Source: Laetiporus sulphureus 93-53 (taxonomy: Eukaryota > Basidiomycota > Agaricomycetes > Polyporales > Laetiporaceae). From it: DNA of 64,000 bases. A program made the position numbers and the translations under genes. Of this stretch, positions 9,876 through 21,534 are shown one piece after another. Location: positions 759,544 through 823,543 of the forward strand of contig NW_024468515.1 in NCBI RefSeq assembly GCF_001632365.1, written 5' to 3'. Each line of letters begins with the position of its first letter. The stretch's first letter is position 1. The notes below the pieces were generated by a model. It was given only the letters and a program-made list of their open reading frames with translations, was not told where the DNA came from and did not search any database.

Positions 9876-12634
9876 TCAAGAACGAGTGGTGCGGAACAAT
9901 GCCAGTAAGTAGTCGAAAGCGCCGGAGTCCCTAGAAGACCTTGTTGACTTGATGCTCGGAGAGCTTGATATGATAGAAGCCTGAGCACAATATTGGCGTG
10001 GTTTGTCATTTTTCAATCGAATGAACGTGCTAATAAGGAGGTCGTACAGATGGAGTGCTGTCTGTTCGGCGCTGGAATAGCCGATCCCAAAACCCAAGGT
10101 TGCGGCTCAGTGTAGTGATTGATGGCGTTGCGACGAGCTGTTCGTGCTTCATGTGCTGATCGCCGATACTGAAAGTATAAGGGCGTTGAATCGTGCGTGA
10201 GTCGTCTCGTTTGGCCCGTGTTGGCGCGTCAGTGTTGATACCCATCCAGTCGTCGGCGATAGTATTGCGGGCGTCCGATTGTCCAAAGTCCCCAAGATTC
10301 TCATGCAATTGTGGTTGCACGAGTCTTTTATTGCATGATGAAGTATTCGCGTGATGTTCAGGGGTGTCATGCGAAGGGTGTTGCAGTGCCGGTTCATAGT
10401 CTCCAATATTTGCGTCCTGCAAGTGTAATATGCGATCAGTTAGTGTGATGCTTATTGTGTGCTTAGACCAACCATCTGATGGACAGTAGGGTGATATACC
10501 GTGGAAAGCTTTTCCCGGTGAATGATTGAAATCTCGCGGTCATTTTCGACCTCTGGCACGAGATCTTTCATTTTTTGTGCGCAGCCTGCCGAAAACCTAC
10601 AAGTAATGTCGTCGTTGAGGACGCCTTCGATATCTTGGACGCATGCTGAGAGGCTGCCGAGAGCGTGCAACAGTTCTCTGTGGCCAATGGACCAGTAGTT
10701 GTCTTCACTGTCTGCAGTCAGGATTCGCGTATTAATTGCTCTCGATAGGTTGGGGAAATCAATATCGGCATTGTCCAGGTTCTCCAAGCATGTGGCAAAA
10801 CGACCGCTGCTTACGTCAAAAGAGGAATTACGGCACAACGCTGGAAGATGACGTACTCTATTGCAGTCAGTTCTTCCTCAGAATCTGTGCCAATGAGGTC
10901 ATCGATGAGTTCGGGGAGTAATCCGTCGTAACTGCAAACTGCAATCAGATGCGACATGCCCACACGCAGACGGTGGACATACTCGTCATTCGAAGGCTTT
11001 GCAAGATCGTCATCGTCTTCGAAGAATGAACGTATTACCTGCTCACTACCGCAAGAAGGCATTCTAGGCCAGCAACAGGAACGATTCAAAGGAACAAACG
11101 CACGGATGGTGAATCGTGGCGCTCGGGCTTGTGCTGTCTTCCTGCTGCACAATGGTCTGCATGGTGCTGGTGTCTTCGGGATTCTCGTATTCTTCTTCGA
11201 GGAGGTCCAACTGTGCTGTGAATTTCTTCGATGGGCGTTGTCTCTGAGCTGTCTCTAGTCTCTTCGCCTTGGCTGCAGAGCGCTTCTTCAGCAGCTCCGC
11301 GGCGGAAGGCAGTTTGAAATCGATGGTGCGGCGACTGGCGAGTACCTTCGGCTCGCAATCTGGGCTGAGGAGGTCGTTCTTCGAGAGCTCGGTGGTGATA
11401 GGAATGATCCCATCGGGGGTAATGAACTGCTCTAGAGGTGCGGAAGTAGGACGGGTGATGACGATGGCCGGAGGGTCGGCCTTCTCGTCGTCGGACTCCT
11501 GGTTAGTTTCTGGGACTGTCGGCTGGACAGACGGTGAAACAGGAGACGGAATGGTTTCTGGGATGATTGTTTCCGCGGGCGGCAGTGCAGCCGGCAGGGA
11601 GGTTTCTGCGGCGGGATGCTCTGGGCATGACGGCGTAGTCGGTGGAGTGGTGGGCATCTCATACAGAGGCCATGGGATGGCAGCAGTCGCCTTTCCGGCG
11701 AGCATCTCCTTGACAAGGACGTGCAATGGGACCCCGTCCTTCTCAGGTACAGGGGGAGGAATAATTTCATCGGGCACTTGTTTGTTGTGGGGAGTGGCTG
11801 CGGTTGCCTCAAAATGCGAACTATGGATCAAACAAGAGCACACACCCTGTTTTGGCTCTTCCCCGATGCTCAAGGTTGAAGCATCATCGCCGGAGCGGCT
11901 GATGCTGAAGGATCTGGCACTGGCTGCGGGAGGGGTGACGGGGAGTGGCTTATCGTTACTGACGCGTTTGAAAGGCGGGCGTGTGGACTTTGTTGGGGAC
12001 TGGAGGGGACGGGAAGGACGAAGAGTCAGTTTGACGGGGGCGCGTTCCACTGCAGGCTGAACGCGTGCGGAAGATGTCCTAGTCGGTCTGGCGAACGAGG
12101 GGACTGTGTTCTCCTTCCCGACTTCAGGGAGTGAAGTTGGACGAGGAGAACGGGTCGATTTGTTCGCTGCCGTTGAGGCCTTGGAGGCAACCGGAAGGGA
12201 CGCGGTGCGGACATGCTGGCGGTAAAGGATAAATGATCTTTCAGCTATCGCGAAAACGGGCAAAATCAAGTTCACCTTAGAAGCAGCGATAAGGCCTTGC
12301 CTCTGTGGGTGCATGTGAGTAGCCAGATCCAGAGAGTCTCGTGAATGCTGACCTTCGAGGCTGGCTGTGCGATGTTCCCAGTTGTGACAGTCCTAGCCAC
12401 CTTGGCAGCATAGGTGGCGGAAGGACGTGTGTGGCGGAGGTCTGGGACGGTCCTCGACGGGAAGGTTGCCACGGGAGGTACAGGGCGAACAACGCCCGAC
12501 TTGCCACGAGCAGTACGCGGAAGAGCGGGTGCTGGGCGAGTAGGCGTAGGACCACGCACGGGAGCCTTCTTGACAGGCGTCCCAGAGCCATGGCCCCGAG
12601 GGTGGAGCGACTTGGGGTTGCTGGAGTTCGACAT
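9876..12634 (-). CDS. large disordered hypothetical protein with a 27-nt microexon
   Basis: The family is not recognised. Exons: 12353-12634, microexon 12276-12302, then from 12215 down to about 11104, 11063 down through 10452, 10422-10030, and a last exon ending at 9876. The N-terminal half is Pro/Ser/Thr-rich and basic, and probably disordered. The C-terminal half has an acidic patch (FFEDDDD) and a short region that looks folded. Supported introns include 12303-12352 (50 nt) and 12216-12275 (60 nt) around the microexon. The link at 11064-11103 needs a 40-nt intron that skips an in-frame TAG. If that intron is not real, this is two genes, one ending at 11064 and one starting with ATG at 11062. 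A 48-nt insert at about 11816-11863 may also be an intron. Confidence 0.5.
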
Positions 12635-13346
12635 CGATGATGCTGACAGGACGATAGTGATGGTGTTCACTGGAGAGATTAGAACGGCACCTGGATAGCC
12701 ATGATATACTTCGTCGGAGGGCTGACACTGTCCCCTGCATAGTGTCAGCACCAGCGGTGGAGATGGCAGCCTCACTGTCTGCCTCATCAATTCGATGATC
12801 GACCGCCGCAAGCCTTAGTCGCGATCCAAATCGATCGATTGGGAAGGATGATACTAGTGCGGCGGATTTTCCAGTCATCCATTCACGATCAGCAAGAGAT
12901 GAAGGAATGTCACAGAATTTGCTCATCTTGAAACCCATCGTATGCATAGGAAAGCGACGCTCTTTCCGTAGTCCGACTTCGCATGTTTTTAGGTCGAATG
13001 TCAGTACGGATTTATGAGAACTGGCAATATTTCTTCATTTTTGAAAGCCGTTGGATGTAATATTATCTTTGAGATGAATATGCTAGAGACCCATTACCAG
13101 TTCATGCAAACGCACAACTTCAATCCGAAGTCAAAATTGTTTCTTTTGTCCAAGTCAGTTTCAGGTACATTCCAGACATTGCTACAACAATTGCACTTGT
13201 ACAAGCACGAATGGTGTACAATGCGATTGCAATCGTACAACCGCTACAGCGAGCGCACAGCAAGCACTTAGATGTGGCAACCTCCGCGAGAGAGGAAAAA
13301 AGCAAGACCCGCGTGATCAGTGGCGCGAAAACGTTTGCTAGCCTTG
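12635..13346. other. intergenic, no clear gene
   Basis: A minus-strand open frame upstream of 12947 is probably 5' leader of the preceding gene. It shows no domain, and I do not call it. The rest is AT-richer and looks non-coding. Confidence 0.4.
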
Positions 13347-14268
13347 TCAACCTATGTAGTCGCAGAAAGTGATTGCGAGATCGACCTTCAAACAGATTGG
13401 ATAACAGCTCTGTACTGCAGTCTAAAGGGCGCAACCTACGTTGTCAGCGGAGCATCCGACCTGCTTGCCCGTCTGGTCAGGCTCAGTGAATGCCGTAGAG
13501 CAGGAAGCGGAAGTGCCTGTCGCGGTAAATGAGCAAGCGCTCGCCTAGAGCTGATATCTAGGTAGAAACTCACAGTCTGCACCCGCGCCATCGCAGCCGT
13601 TGTAGCAGCTGTAATTCTTCCCGTCAACCATTGAATGAAGTTACCACGCGAAAGCATCGAGGCTTACCCGAATCCGGCGGCAACGTTGAACTCGTGACTA
13701 CAAGCCCAGATCAGGACTGAGAGACATCGTTTGGGATAATCGGTCACTCATGGAGAAGTCAACGAGATGTCGGCGCTGCTGTAGCAGTTCACAAGGCTTG
13801 CTTCTACGAGTGTGCAATATTCGCCGTTGTCACCGCAGCCGCCCGAAGAATTCAAATTAGCAATAGAGGAATATTGTCCACTTCAGAGTGACTGACCGGT
13901 TTGCAGGTACCTGTGACGATTTCGTTTCAGTGAGTGTTGGCACCAACATGTACTGCATACATACGCGATGAGTCCATCCAGAGCACCATCATACGTGTAT
14001 GCACCGCCCGTCGACAGAACCGCACCGCTCGAGGACCTCAGGTAAGGCTATACGTCCTGTCAGGTCTGAAGGACAATATATACGATCGTGTATGCACCAG
14101 CCGTCCCCGTGCCGCAACTGATCACGCGTTCGTCATCAGTGACTAGTGTAGCAAATATACTATACTTGAAATCTACTTGTTCGTGAATGTAATAGTGTGC
14201 GTCTCCGCGTTGACCTGCACGAGGGCAAGAGCGACGGAGATCAGAATAACGGAGAGCTTGGGGAACAT
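13347..14268 (-). pseudogene. decayed secreted Cys-rich 'glycopeptide' family gene
   Basis: Pieces on the minus strand match, in order, a small secreted basidiomycete protein often annotated as a glycopeptide: signal peptide MFPKLSVILISVALALVQV (from 14268), TFTNNCGTGT, a Gly/Ser segment ending GLIAYLQTG, CGDNGEYCTLVEASLVNC, SSADISLTSP, HEFNVAAGFG, CYNGCDGAGADC, CSTAFTEPDQTG and a final LAITFC. Cysteines and exon order are kept, but splicing is damaged. The intron after SLTSP begins ATGAGT instead of GTGAGT. The intron before CGDNG has a CTAAT branch site but ends ...TTCGG with no AG acceptor. The first Gly/Ser intron also lacks a good donor. Without splicing, stops follow at once. A TATA box remains upstream. 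Probably a recently dead paralogue. Confidence 0.75.
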
Positions 14269-14367
14269 TGCTTGGGCGAGAATGGATGCTTCAGGATTCC
14301 AAGAGCGATTGAGAAGGGCTGGAGTGAGTCGTTGCAGGACCTGCTGGAGAGATCCCTGTACAGAGCA

Positions 14368-14375
14368 TATTTATA
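14368..14375 (-). promoter_or_regulatory. TATA box of the glycopeptide pseudogene
   Basis: TATAAATA on the minus strand, about 100 bp upstream of the ATG at 14268. It is a good match to a core-promoter TATA box and suggests the promoter outlived the coding region. Confidence 0.5.
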
Positions 14376-17300
14376 TGCGCCTACAATGGCCCTAGGGTCT
14401 CCACGAAGTCGACCTGGAATCAGACCAGACAGTAGAGCCTCATGGGACTGAGACACCCATCAACGGCGAGGATGACACGGCCGAACCGCTTGACGTGCCT
14501 CACAAGAGGCCCATATGCAACATCGGGCAGTGGCGTTCGCGAATGCCTCCCACTCGGCTGATAGCTGTGTCCCGTCGTCTGCTCTCTTTTGCAGGCCGAC
14601 GGCTCCGTGGCCGAACCTATGATAATGGCCGTAATAATGACAGATTGTTGGCCCGTATGTCGGCATATGCGCATGGCGATGACGAGGTGACAACCTCAGA
14701 AACAGAGGTGCAGGCCTCGTCGGCTTTGCAGAGAGGTCCCGGCTGGCCCAAACACACAGCACATTGTTTTTGATGAGCTTGGGACTCACAACGTCTGACG
14801 GATGGCATGTACACACATGAATGGTGGTCAGGTCATTTGCCAGTTTGTATGACTGCCACTATGCTTACCGATTCTCACTATGCTATCTAGATCCCAGCAT
14901 AAATGCGCATTCAAAGCAAAGAGCTGTGCTCAACCAGGATCATGACGCGTCTGCTCTCTGCTGGTAGCAATCCTTCGGGGAGAGACCCAAGCGCGTTGAT
15001 TAGCCGGATCCGGAGACCTAGAGTTGCAAGACGAGGAGAACCACGCGGACATACAAGAGTGCAGCCGGTCACGTTGTCATGTAGCATCTATACTCGTCCA
15101 TCAGCCCGCAAGATAACTCGGAGCATCTGGGCCTGATGGCAAGCATGAATGATACACTGTCAAAGCACCGTTTAAGTGATGCGAATGTCAGCGGCGGACC
15201 GGGAGCGTGAGGACTCAGAGCGCGCTCCTTGCGCTGTTGCACCCCCACGACCAAATATTCGCGTTGCGGTTTTCCCGACTATGAGACAACTAGAGATATT
15301 TGAATGATGAGCCGCGGGGGGCCCATTCAGTCAAAGATGAAGGCTCGAGCACGAGAAGGAACGCACTGTTCCCTGTCGCTACAATAACTAGTTGCCTGTT
15401 GTCAATGGATGCTCGCCCGCCACATGCGACCGTTTGATGAGCAAACGCCCTATCTGATCCGCATTCAAGGGACATGTGAGATCAGCTGCAAGTCGTGCCA
15501 AGATGTCGCGAGTGTCAGAACCGCTCCTGAATATTTCAAGAACATAGTGGCAGGGTAGTACCGAGACAGCGGAATGAGAATGACATCAAAACAGAGGGAT
15601 TAATGCCGCCTTACTCCTTTGCGCAAGAACAGATGCTATGGTCGGGCCAGTGCGGAACTCGTCTGATTAACGCCCTCGTAGCTCACATGGCAAAGGGGTG
15701 TTTACAGACACGCATGGTACGACTTGAACGAGATCATCATCAAAATATAGAGTCTTTCTTTCCCTTGAGGTTGTTGCATCGATCACCAACAGAGTATCTC
15801 TATCATCAAGCCTTCAATTTCCGAGCTCAGTCTATGTACCTTCGCGTATTGGGAGTTGTTCAGCATTGCGACCCATAGCAATGGATCAGGGAACTATGTA
15901 GGAGAGTTTCGTCGCCGCATGTTCGATTGGAGATTGACCTTGATAGCCGAATCGGTTGTATCTTCCGGAATTCGATCGAAGGATGCAGCATCACAGCATG
16001 ATGGCAAACATGTGCCACACTTGCCATCACTGATTCCCCGCCAAAGGGTCTCGTTCTCTTAGGGCCTTCGGCGATTCAACTTGGATTAACGTGCAATGGT
16101 TGGCAAGCGGCCGCGTATCGACTCACCACCATCTGCAGCTCGAAGGGCTCGCTCGCGCTGGAGAGCACTGTTCGCATTCACCATAGTCCTCAGGCGTGCA
16201 ATAGGACTTCTGCCGATGCCGACTCTGGGCGTAGACTCTTAGAAGTTGAGCTTTGAAGAACGTCCCGCCCAATCGAAAGCGGCGCCATCAGCAGTTCGGC
16301 AGGTACCCACGGCTGCGCGGCCAAAAACCGGTAGAGTTCTGGAGAAATGAGAATAAGGAACTTCAATCAGCGATGGCCACCACATGGAGGCTTGCAGTGG
16401 CACGAATCGCAGCGGAGTGCAGCACGACCACGACCCACGTGATCGCGGCGTGTCTGTTCACAGCATTTGCTATCGCACACTTGGGTGGAGTTGGCGCGTC
16501 GGTGCCAGTTCCAAATAACAGGTGGGTGTCCAAATGTTCCATTACACAGGAGGCAGCCATAGGTAAGTGAGAATCACAGGTGGATGTGTGTACGTCTAGC
16601 TAATCTGAATTACGTCATGGTATAAGACTGCCATCCTATCACGGGTGCCGGCGAAGACAATGGGCTCTTTGATCATCACAGTACAGTCGTTGCAACAGAG
16701 TGCGTCGCCCATATGCCAAGACATGGCAGTGTCATCCGGTGAGTGCGTGCGAGTGGTATCGAAAAAGAGGTTCAAACACCCGCAATCGCAGAAGAATTGT
16801 TGCCACCTGGGGCAGCTCCATCACCGACAAGGTGAACTGGTGGCATCGTAAGAGGGCATGGTTGATTAACTAAAGGGAATCGTTCGAGCAGCCATCCAGA
16901 TACAGACGATTCAGCGGAAGTCACACCAATGTGGTGAAGCCCATCGCAAGGAAAGTCGAAGACGGAAGTGTAGGGGGGCATGACAATGAACATCAATGAG
17001 CTTTCCACGCACTACACAGCCCATCCAATGAACGTTGTCCTCGTCCAACGTCGATGTTGTGTATACGCGTTAACTCCTGAAGTGCGTGAAAAGGAAGACG
17101 AGCGATGAGAAAAGGTAACGGAACATCGACAGCAACAGATCGAATTTGTTCATACCAAATGGATGTGAAACCGGTCCTTTTGACCTCGCACCGATATAAA
17201 GCACCATAATGCAGAGCAAGCATCGAACGAGATCCTAGCACAACAACAAAAGCCTCCAGCTCCTCGGTTAATACAAAGACTGACCGACGGGAAGCACCGC

Positions 17301-17920
17301 TGACGGCTGAAACGAATAAAGTCGAGCAGTGCGAACGCACACCGACAGTATCGATAGCCTCAGTGATCGCACCAAGGATAAATGTGACGAAAGCATTCAA
17401 AAGCAATGACAGCAGATCCTCTGCAGCAACGTCGTCAACAACCCGTCAGAGGAGATGCAAAAAACGATGCTCACCTCCACCGAGAAAATCGCCTAGCAAT
17501 GCGCAGGACAGCAAAAGCGCGAGAAAAAGCGCAGCGATTTGTATGAACATCATATGTGGCAGCGAACAGCGTTGAAGTGGTTACACAGTGAAGATGAGGA
17601 CAGTAGAGCCCGACGGGCTAGGGGACAGTCGATATCTCCTATGTCCAAGGAGAGCACATCCGCGCAGGGTTATGTAATGAAAAATCACGCCAAACCCAAA
17701 GGAGCGAATTTGCCAGTGTCAAGGTTACGTAAGCGTGCGCAATTCCTCAGTGTAAATGGCCAAATAACTTTCTGTTATTTGGAATAAGCCGTGACAGCAG
17801 GCGAGCGTAGCGTTATTACTATATATAGTAGTAGTTGGCGTTGTTTGGCCGTTATCCGTTAGTGGCTGAACGTCTCTTAGGACCTTACCCTCACGCCTTG
17901 AGTGTTACTATCAGTACGAA
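14376..17920. other. gene-poor stretch, probably decayed sequence
   Basis: About 3.5 kb with only short open frames on both strands. The best candidate is on the minus strand near 17545-16993. An ATG there opens a signal-peptide-like sequence (MFIQIAALFLALLLSCALL), followed by a plausible GT-AG intron and a hydrophobic frame ending at 16993. No family is recognisable and no continuation is clear. It may be a small secreted protein or a relic. I see no transposon ends, rRNA or tRNA here. Confidence 0.35.
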
Positions 17921-18590
17921 ATGCCCACCCCTCTGTCTCTTCCTCCTGTCCCTCCGTCGGATCTAGCTGTCGTACACGTTGACGCACTTACCGCCGCACT
18001 TCTCAAGCTCGGCATCACTAACGTGTCTGCAACTACCCTCCTCGACACCGCCAAACAGGAAAGCGCGTCTAAGCAGAAACCTCACACAACCGCCGAAAGG
18101 CGCAAAGCGCTTGTGAAACGTGCGTGCTTTCAAGTCATTACTGTGGTCTTGTGAACTCATAGTACGTTTACCCTTGTACAAGTGGCGTCCCGGCCGGACG
18201 ACAGCACTCTTGGCTCGGTCCCTCCCTACAAATCCGTTTTCGTAGAACACCCAAGCAAGCCGGTATCGTCAGACCCGAAATCAAGAAAGACGGCGCCGCC
18301 TGCGTGCTCTCGCACAAGAGACCTTTCCCGATGGTAAAATGCCCGATCTACACTTCTGTCTGGATCAACGAATACGGTGGCGCGGATAGGGATCTGCCTT
18401 TCGTTCATGCAACTATCGTTGTCACTCCGCTTGACGACAATTCGGATCATCCTCCAGAGCAGAGGTTTGAGAACATGTGGTGTTTGTGGGATACTGGAGC
18501 TCAAGCATCTTGCATACTCAGCAGCCAACTAGAGCCGCATATTCGAGGTGGTCAAACATCGGGACAGGCAATTATGTCAATCAAGTGAGG
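17921..18590 (+). pseudogene. retropepsin-like aspartic protease fragment (DTGA motif)
   Basis: The first exon (17921 to about 18118) starts MPTPLSLPPVPP and ends in an ERRKALVK stretch before a GT donor. A second coding stretch follows in another frame and contains FENMWCLWDTGAQASCIL. This D-T-G-A within hydrophobic flanks is the active-site signature of retroviral-type aspartic proteases. The rest of such a domain (flap, second hydrophobic-hydrophobic-Gly motif) is missing. The frame ends soon after the motif and the downstream sequence belongs to an unrelated fragment. It may be a truncated host gene of a class common in basidiomycetes or a retroelement remnant. No reverse transcriptase or integrase motifs are seen nearby. 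Confidence 0.5.
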
Positions 18591-18798
18591 GACAGATTGT
18601 GCTTCATTGTCTAATAATTCAACATTTATCATTCTCGGGCAACATGTACATTCCTACTTGCTGTAACCAAATCTCCTTATTCATTCACATATGTTTTTCT
18701 TCACAGGTACTTTTGAACCGTGTTCAGTATACGATACAGCCGTACCGACTTGATCCGCAGCTCAAGGCAATACAACAACTTACTCTTTATTTAAAACT

Positions 18799-19123
18799 TG
18801 GACAATTTGCCCGTACGTCGTTCGAGACGGCAAGGTCAATCCCGACGTGCGCAACTTGCATTGCGTTGAGTCAATTGCAGATGCCAGAGTCGATCATCTA
18901 CAACGCCATCGCGAGCGTGTTGACAGGATCGGCGTCCTATGCTCAGTCGGCGGCAAGTGCGATTAACGTCTTCTTCCTCGATGCTCAGAGTGGCATGCAT
19001 CCGAGAATCTCGTACGAACAGGTAATTCGAGGTCCTCAGAAGCAAACTGGACAATACCTTGGTGTGCTCGACTTCCGCGGAATGGTCAAAGTCGCAAATG
19101 CCGTCTCACTCGCCGCTCCTTAA
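18799..19123 (+). pseudogene. alginate lyase domain fragment, frameshifted
   Basis: Two adjacent frames carry consecutive pieces of the fungal alginate-lyase-like domain. WTICPYVVRDGKVNPDVRNL lies in one frame (from 18799). SIIYNAIASVLTGSASYAQ, FFLDAQSGMHP, YEQVIRGPQ and YLGVLDFRGMVKVANAVSL lie in the next frame, up to the stop at 19121-19123. The frame changes near 18865-18890 with no room for an intron, so an indel is likely. The N-terminal third of the domain and everything after the AVSL segment are absent. This is an internal fragment of a larger secreted polysaccharide-lyase-like gene. Family assignment rests on remembered motif resemblance. Confidence 0.65.
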
Positions 19124-19955
19124 CTCCAACCTCGACCTCCAGAACGGCGAAAAGATGCTCGGGTGGCGCACCTCAGAGTACTCTCTCGTCCTCCAGCAGA
19201 AGTCTCGGATCGCCAAAATGGTCCGCCGATGGACGACTCGAAGCCGAATGATCTGTCTTTCTCTCGATTGTATCGCGTCGATTGGACGAACAGCTCATTC
19301 GGCGAGATCTCCTCTTCTCCGACATCCAACGCCTCTCCTCGGTTCGTCTGGCATTCGCCCTGTCTGCGAGTTTTGTCATTAAACACGAATAACCTCTTCA
19401 TCCCGTACGGAAACGACATGATCGGAAGACAACAGGGAAGAGAGCCCCATCGGATGCTCGTCGACCTTCCGCGGTTGCACACTTTGCGGCTGCGTACGTG
19501 CGATGGGCTGGATGATCCGGACGAGGCGTGGTTCACGGTGCAGCTCCCCTCTCTCCAGCGCATCGTGATTGAACGGCCTCTAGCTCTCTACGCTCTGCAC
19601 GGAGGCTTCTGTGCCGTATGGACCACATATCACGACGCTGGAATTGGGTCGTCGAAACTCACGGTTCCTGCTTATCGACGCCATCTCCATCGCGCTCGGC
19701 TACTGTCCTAACGTCGAGACGCTCTTTCCCATATTAAGCACCATGCCGCCCGTGAAGAACCCGGAAGACCGACCCCGCGCAGAGTGGGTCCGCTATCGCG
19801 TGAAACACATCGTTCTGAACGCAAGCGTGGCAGAGGATTGTGATTACCAAGTCGGCCGGACGTGGATGTGGCTAGGCGATTTCGTAGATGCACTGTTTGG
19901 CGAACGTACACGTCTCACGGCGTTGGAGCGCATCACGCTTCAAGGACTGGAATAG
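19124..19955 (+). pseudogene. LRR/F-box-type protein C-terminal fragment with frameshift
   Basis: Leucine-rich segments typical of mushroom F-box/LRR proteins run in two frames. One has LPRLHTLRLRTCDGL and LPSLQRIVIERPLALYALH (frame ending at 19711). The other has YGPHITTLELG, AISIALGYCPNVETLFP and a C-terminus ending ITLQGLE at 19955. The switch falls at about 19590-19615, within one continuous repeat pattern, so a single indel is the simplest explanation. No F-box or start codon region is present upstream; the alginate lyase fragment directly abuts it. Confidence 0.6.
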
Positions 19956-20154
19956 AGGGAAGTCTTGCAAGAGGAAGCGTTCAGGCCGATCGCAAAAGCG
20001 ATACAGTCCAATAGGATAAAAATAGATTGCGAGGACGATGTTACGGGGCAATTAGTACAGACAATGATATGTAACTGATAATCGCAAATAAACACCACCA
20101 TGTCAGACGCCAGGATATAGATACAGTCAAACAAGATCAAGAAATATGAGGAGG

Positions 20155-20186
20155 GATAGACAGATAGACAGATAGACAGATAGACA
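20155..20186. repeat. microsatellite, 4 x gatagaca
   Basis: Four perfect tandem copies of the 8-bp unit gatagaca, in the AT-rich spacer between the LRR fragment and the J-domain gene. Confidence 0.9.
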
Positions 20187-20386
20187 ATGTCCAGAAGCAA
20201 CAAGTTTAGAAAGTTGCTTGTGAGCATGATGCGTAGCCGACGTCCTATACTTTCGCGCCTGCTGCTGGGGCCGGGCTACGCGGCGGCTGATCACACCGTA
20301 TCACGAGCCAAACGTTGTTGCGTAAGATTCTACGAGCCCTTATACCCAGCAACCCACAACGTTAACGCTGGACTCCTCATTGCTGC

Positions 20387-21243
20387 ATGGGGCATATGGC
20401 CTCCGGCCTCTCTCTGTACGATATTTTAGGCATCACACAAGACGCCTCGGCTGATGCAGGTCTGTCTCCTCGCGAAAACGCACTCATCTTGTATATCCTC
20501 ACAGACGATGCAGTTCGTAAAGCTTACAAGTTGAAGGCACTCGAGACACATCCAGGTAAGCTAAGTCGTGTATGTGGGTATTGCACGGTAGTATTACGGT
20601 AGATTTCTACTAGACAGGCTACCGGCAGGAACTGGAGCGGCTGAAATTCGGGCGGCACAGGCGTCATTCAATGATGTAAGGACCACACATACTGTCATCC
20701 AGAATATTCCATTGATGTATGCGTCCGCAACCAGGTTAAGACGGCTTTCGATGTCCTAAGTGACCCGGCCAAACGACATGTAAGTCTCGTCCTAAAGTTC
20801 ACGCTCAATAGGCGCCGATTGTCATTCGTACGTAGGTGTACGATAACGGGCTGAATTACATGCGCCTCCATGTGACATTCGACGAGGTGCAGAACAAGCT
20901 CGCACAAGAGAGGCTCTCCCGTGAACGCGCAGAATGGGCGAGACAAACGCAGCTGCGTGCCCAGGAGCGCATGCGAGAGCAGATCTACGCTAGCCAGAAG
21001 CGGTACGAAGAGTCCGTAGAAGAGGCGAAGCGGCGATACCAAGAGAAGGTCCAAGCAATCGAGAAGGAGCACTGCCTTGATCATGGGACGGAATTTCAGA
21101 CGGAGAGCGATCTTCTGGAACCATCCTCGCCCTCGGACGGCCTTGCGGATGAGTTTCTGCAGGATCTCAGAAAGATGAATCCGGAGTGGGAGATGAGGAG
21201 GCGGGAGGCTATGCGCGTGAGTGACTATTCGAGGCAACAGTAA
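20387..21243 (+). CDS. J-domain (DnaJ-type) co-chaperone
   Basis: Hsp70 co-chaperone of the DnaJ type with only the J domain. Exons: 20387-20459, 20505-20555, 20614-20675, 20735-20779 and 20836-21243, giving about 212 aa. Helix I (LYDILGI), the basic helix II (AVRKAYKLKALETHPDRL) with the diagnostic HPD, and helices III-IV (AQASFNDVKTAFDVLSDPAKRHVYDNG) are all present. A long charged, Glu/Arg-rich coiled-coil tail follows. No Gly/Phe or zinc-finger regions, so it is a class III type. The first intron (20460-20504, 45 nt) is divisible by three and stop-free. Read through, it would insert about 15 residues between helices I and II. Start could also be the ATG at 20396. Confidence 0.85.
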
Positions 21244-21534
21244 TTTCAAACTCAACCTGCAGTCATCAGCGCAAAGCCGAAAGAATGCGGGCTGGGGATC
21301 GGATGAACAGAGAGGGAATCCGGCTATGAGGCTTGCATATATGTCCATTATTCTATTGCTTTCATCAATAACTGGTATCTGATCACTTTGTTTGTACACT
21401 GACTATGGACTGCTTGTTCTACGGATTTCCATGTATGTGCAGTAGACATTATCGATCGCCTTCATAAGGCATTGTCGCCATCATTTTATTAGCGGCGAGC
21501 ATAGTTCGTTTACCAAGGCGTAGTCAAACTCACC

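Noticed and set aside
11269..12060. 263-aa plus-strand open frame
   Set aside because: Antisense shadow of the Pro/Ser-rich minus-strand exon; Gly/Ser/Val content is what the complement of that codon use gives.
16993..17545. possible secreted protein gene on the minus strand
   Set aside because: Signal-peptide-like start and one good intron, but no recognisable domain or consistent downstream exons; mentioned only under the gene-poor stretch.
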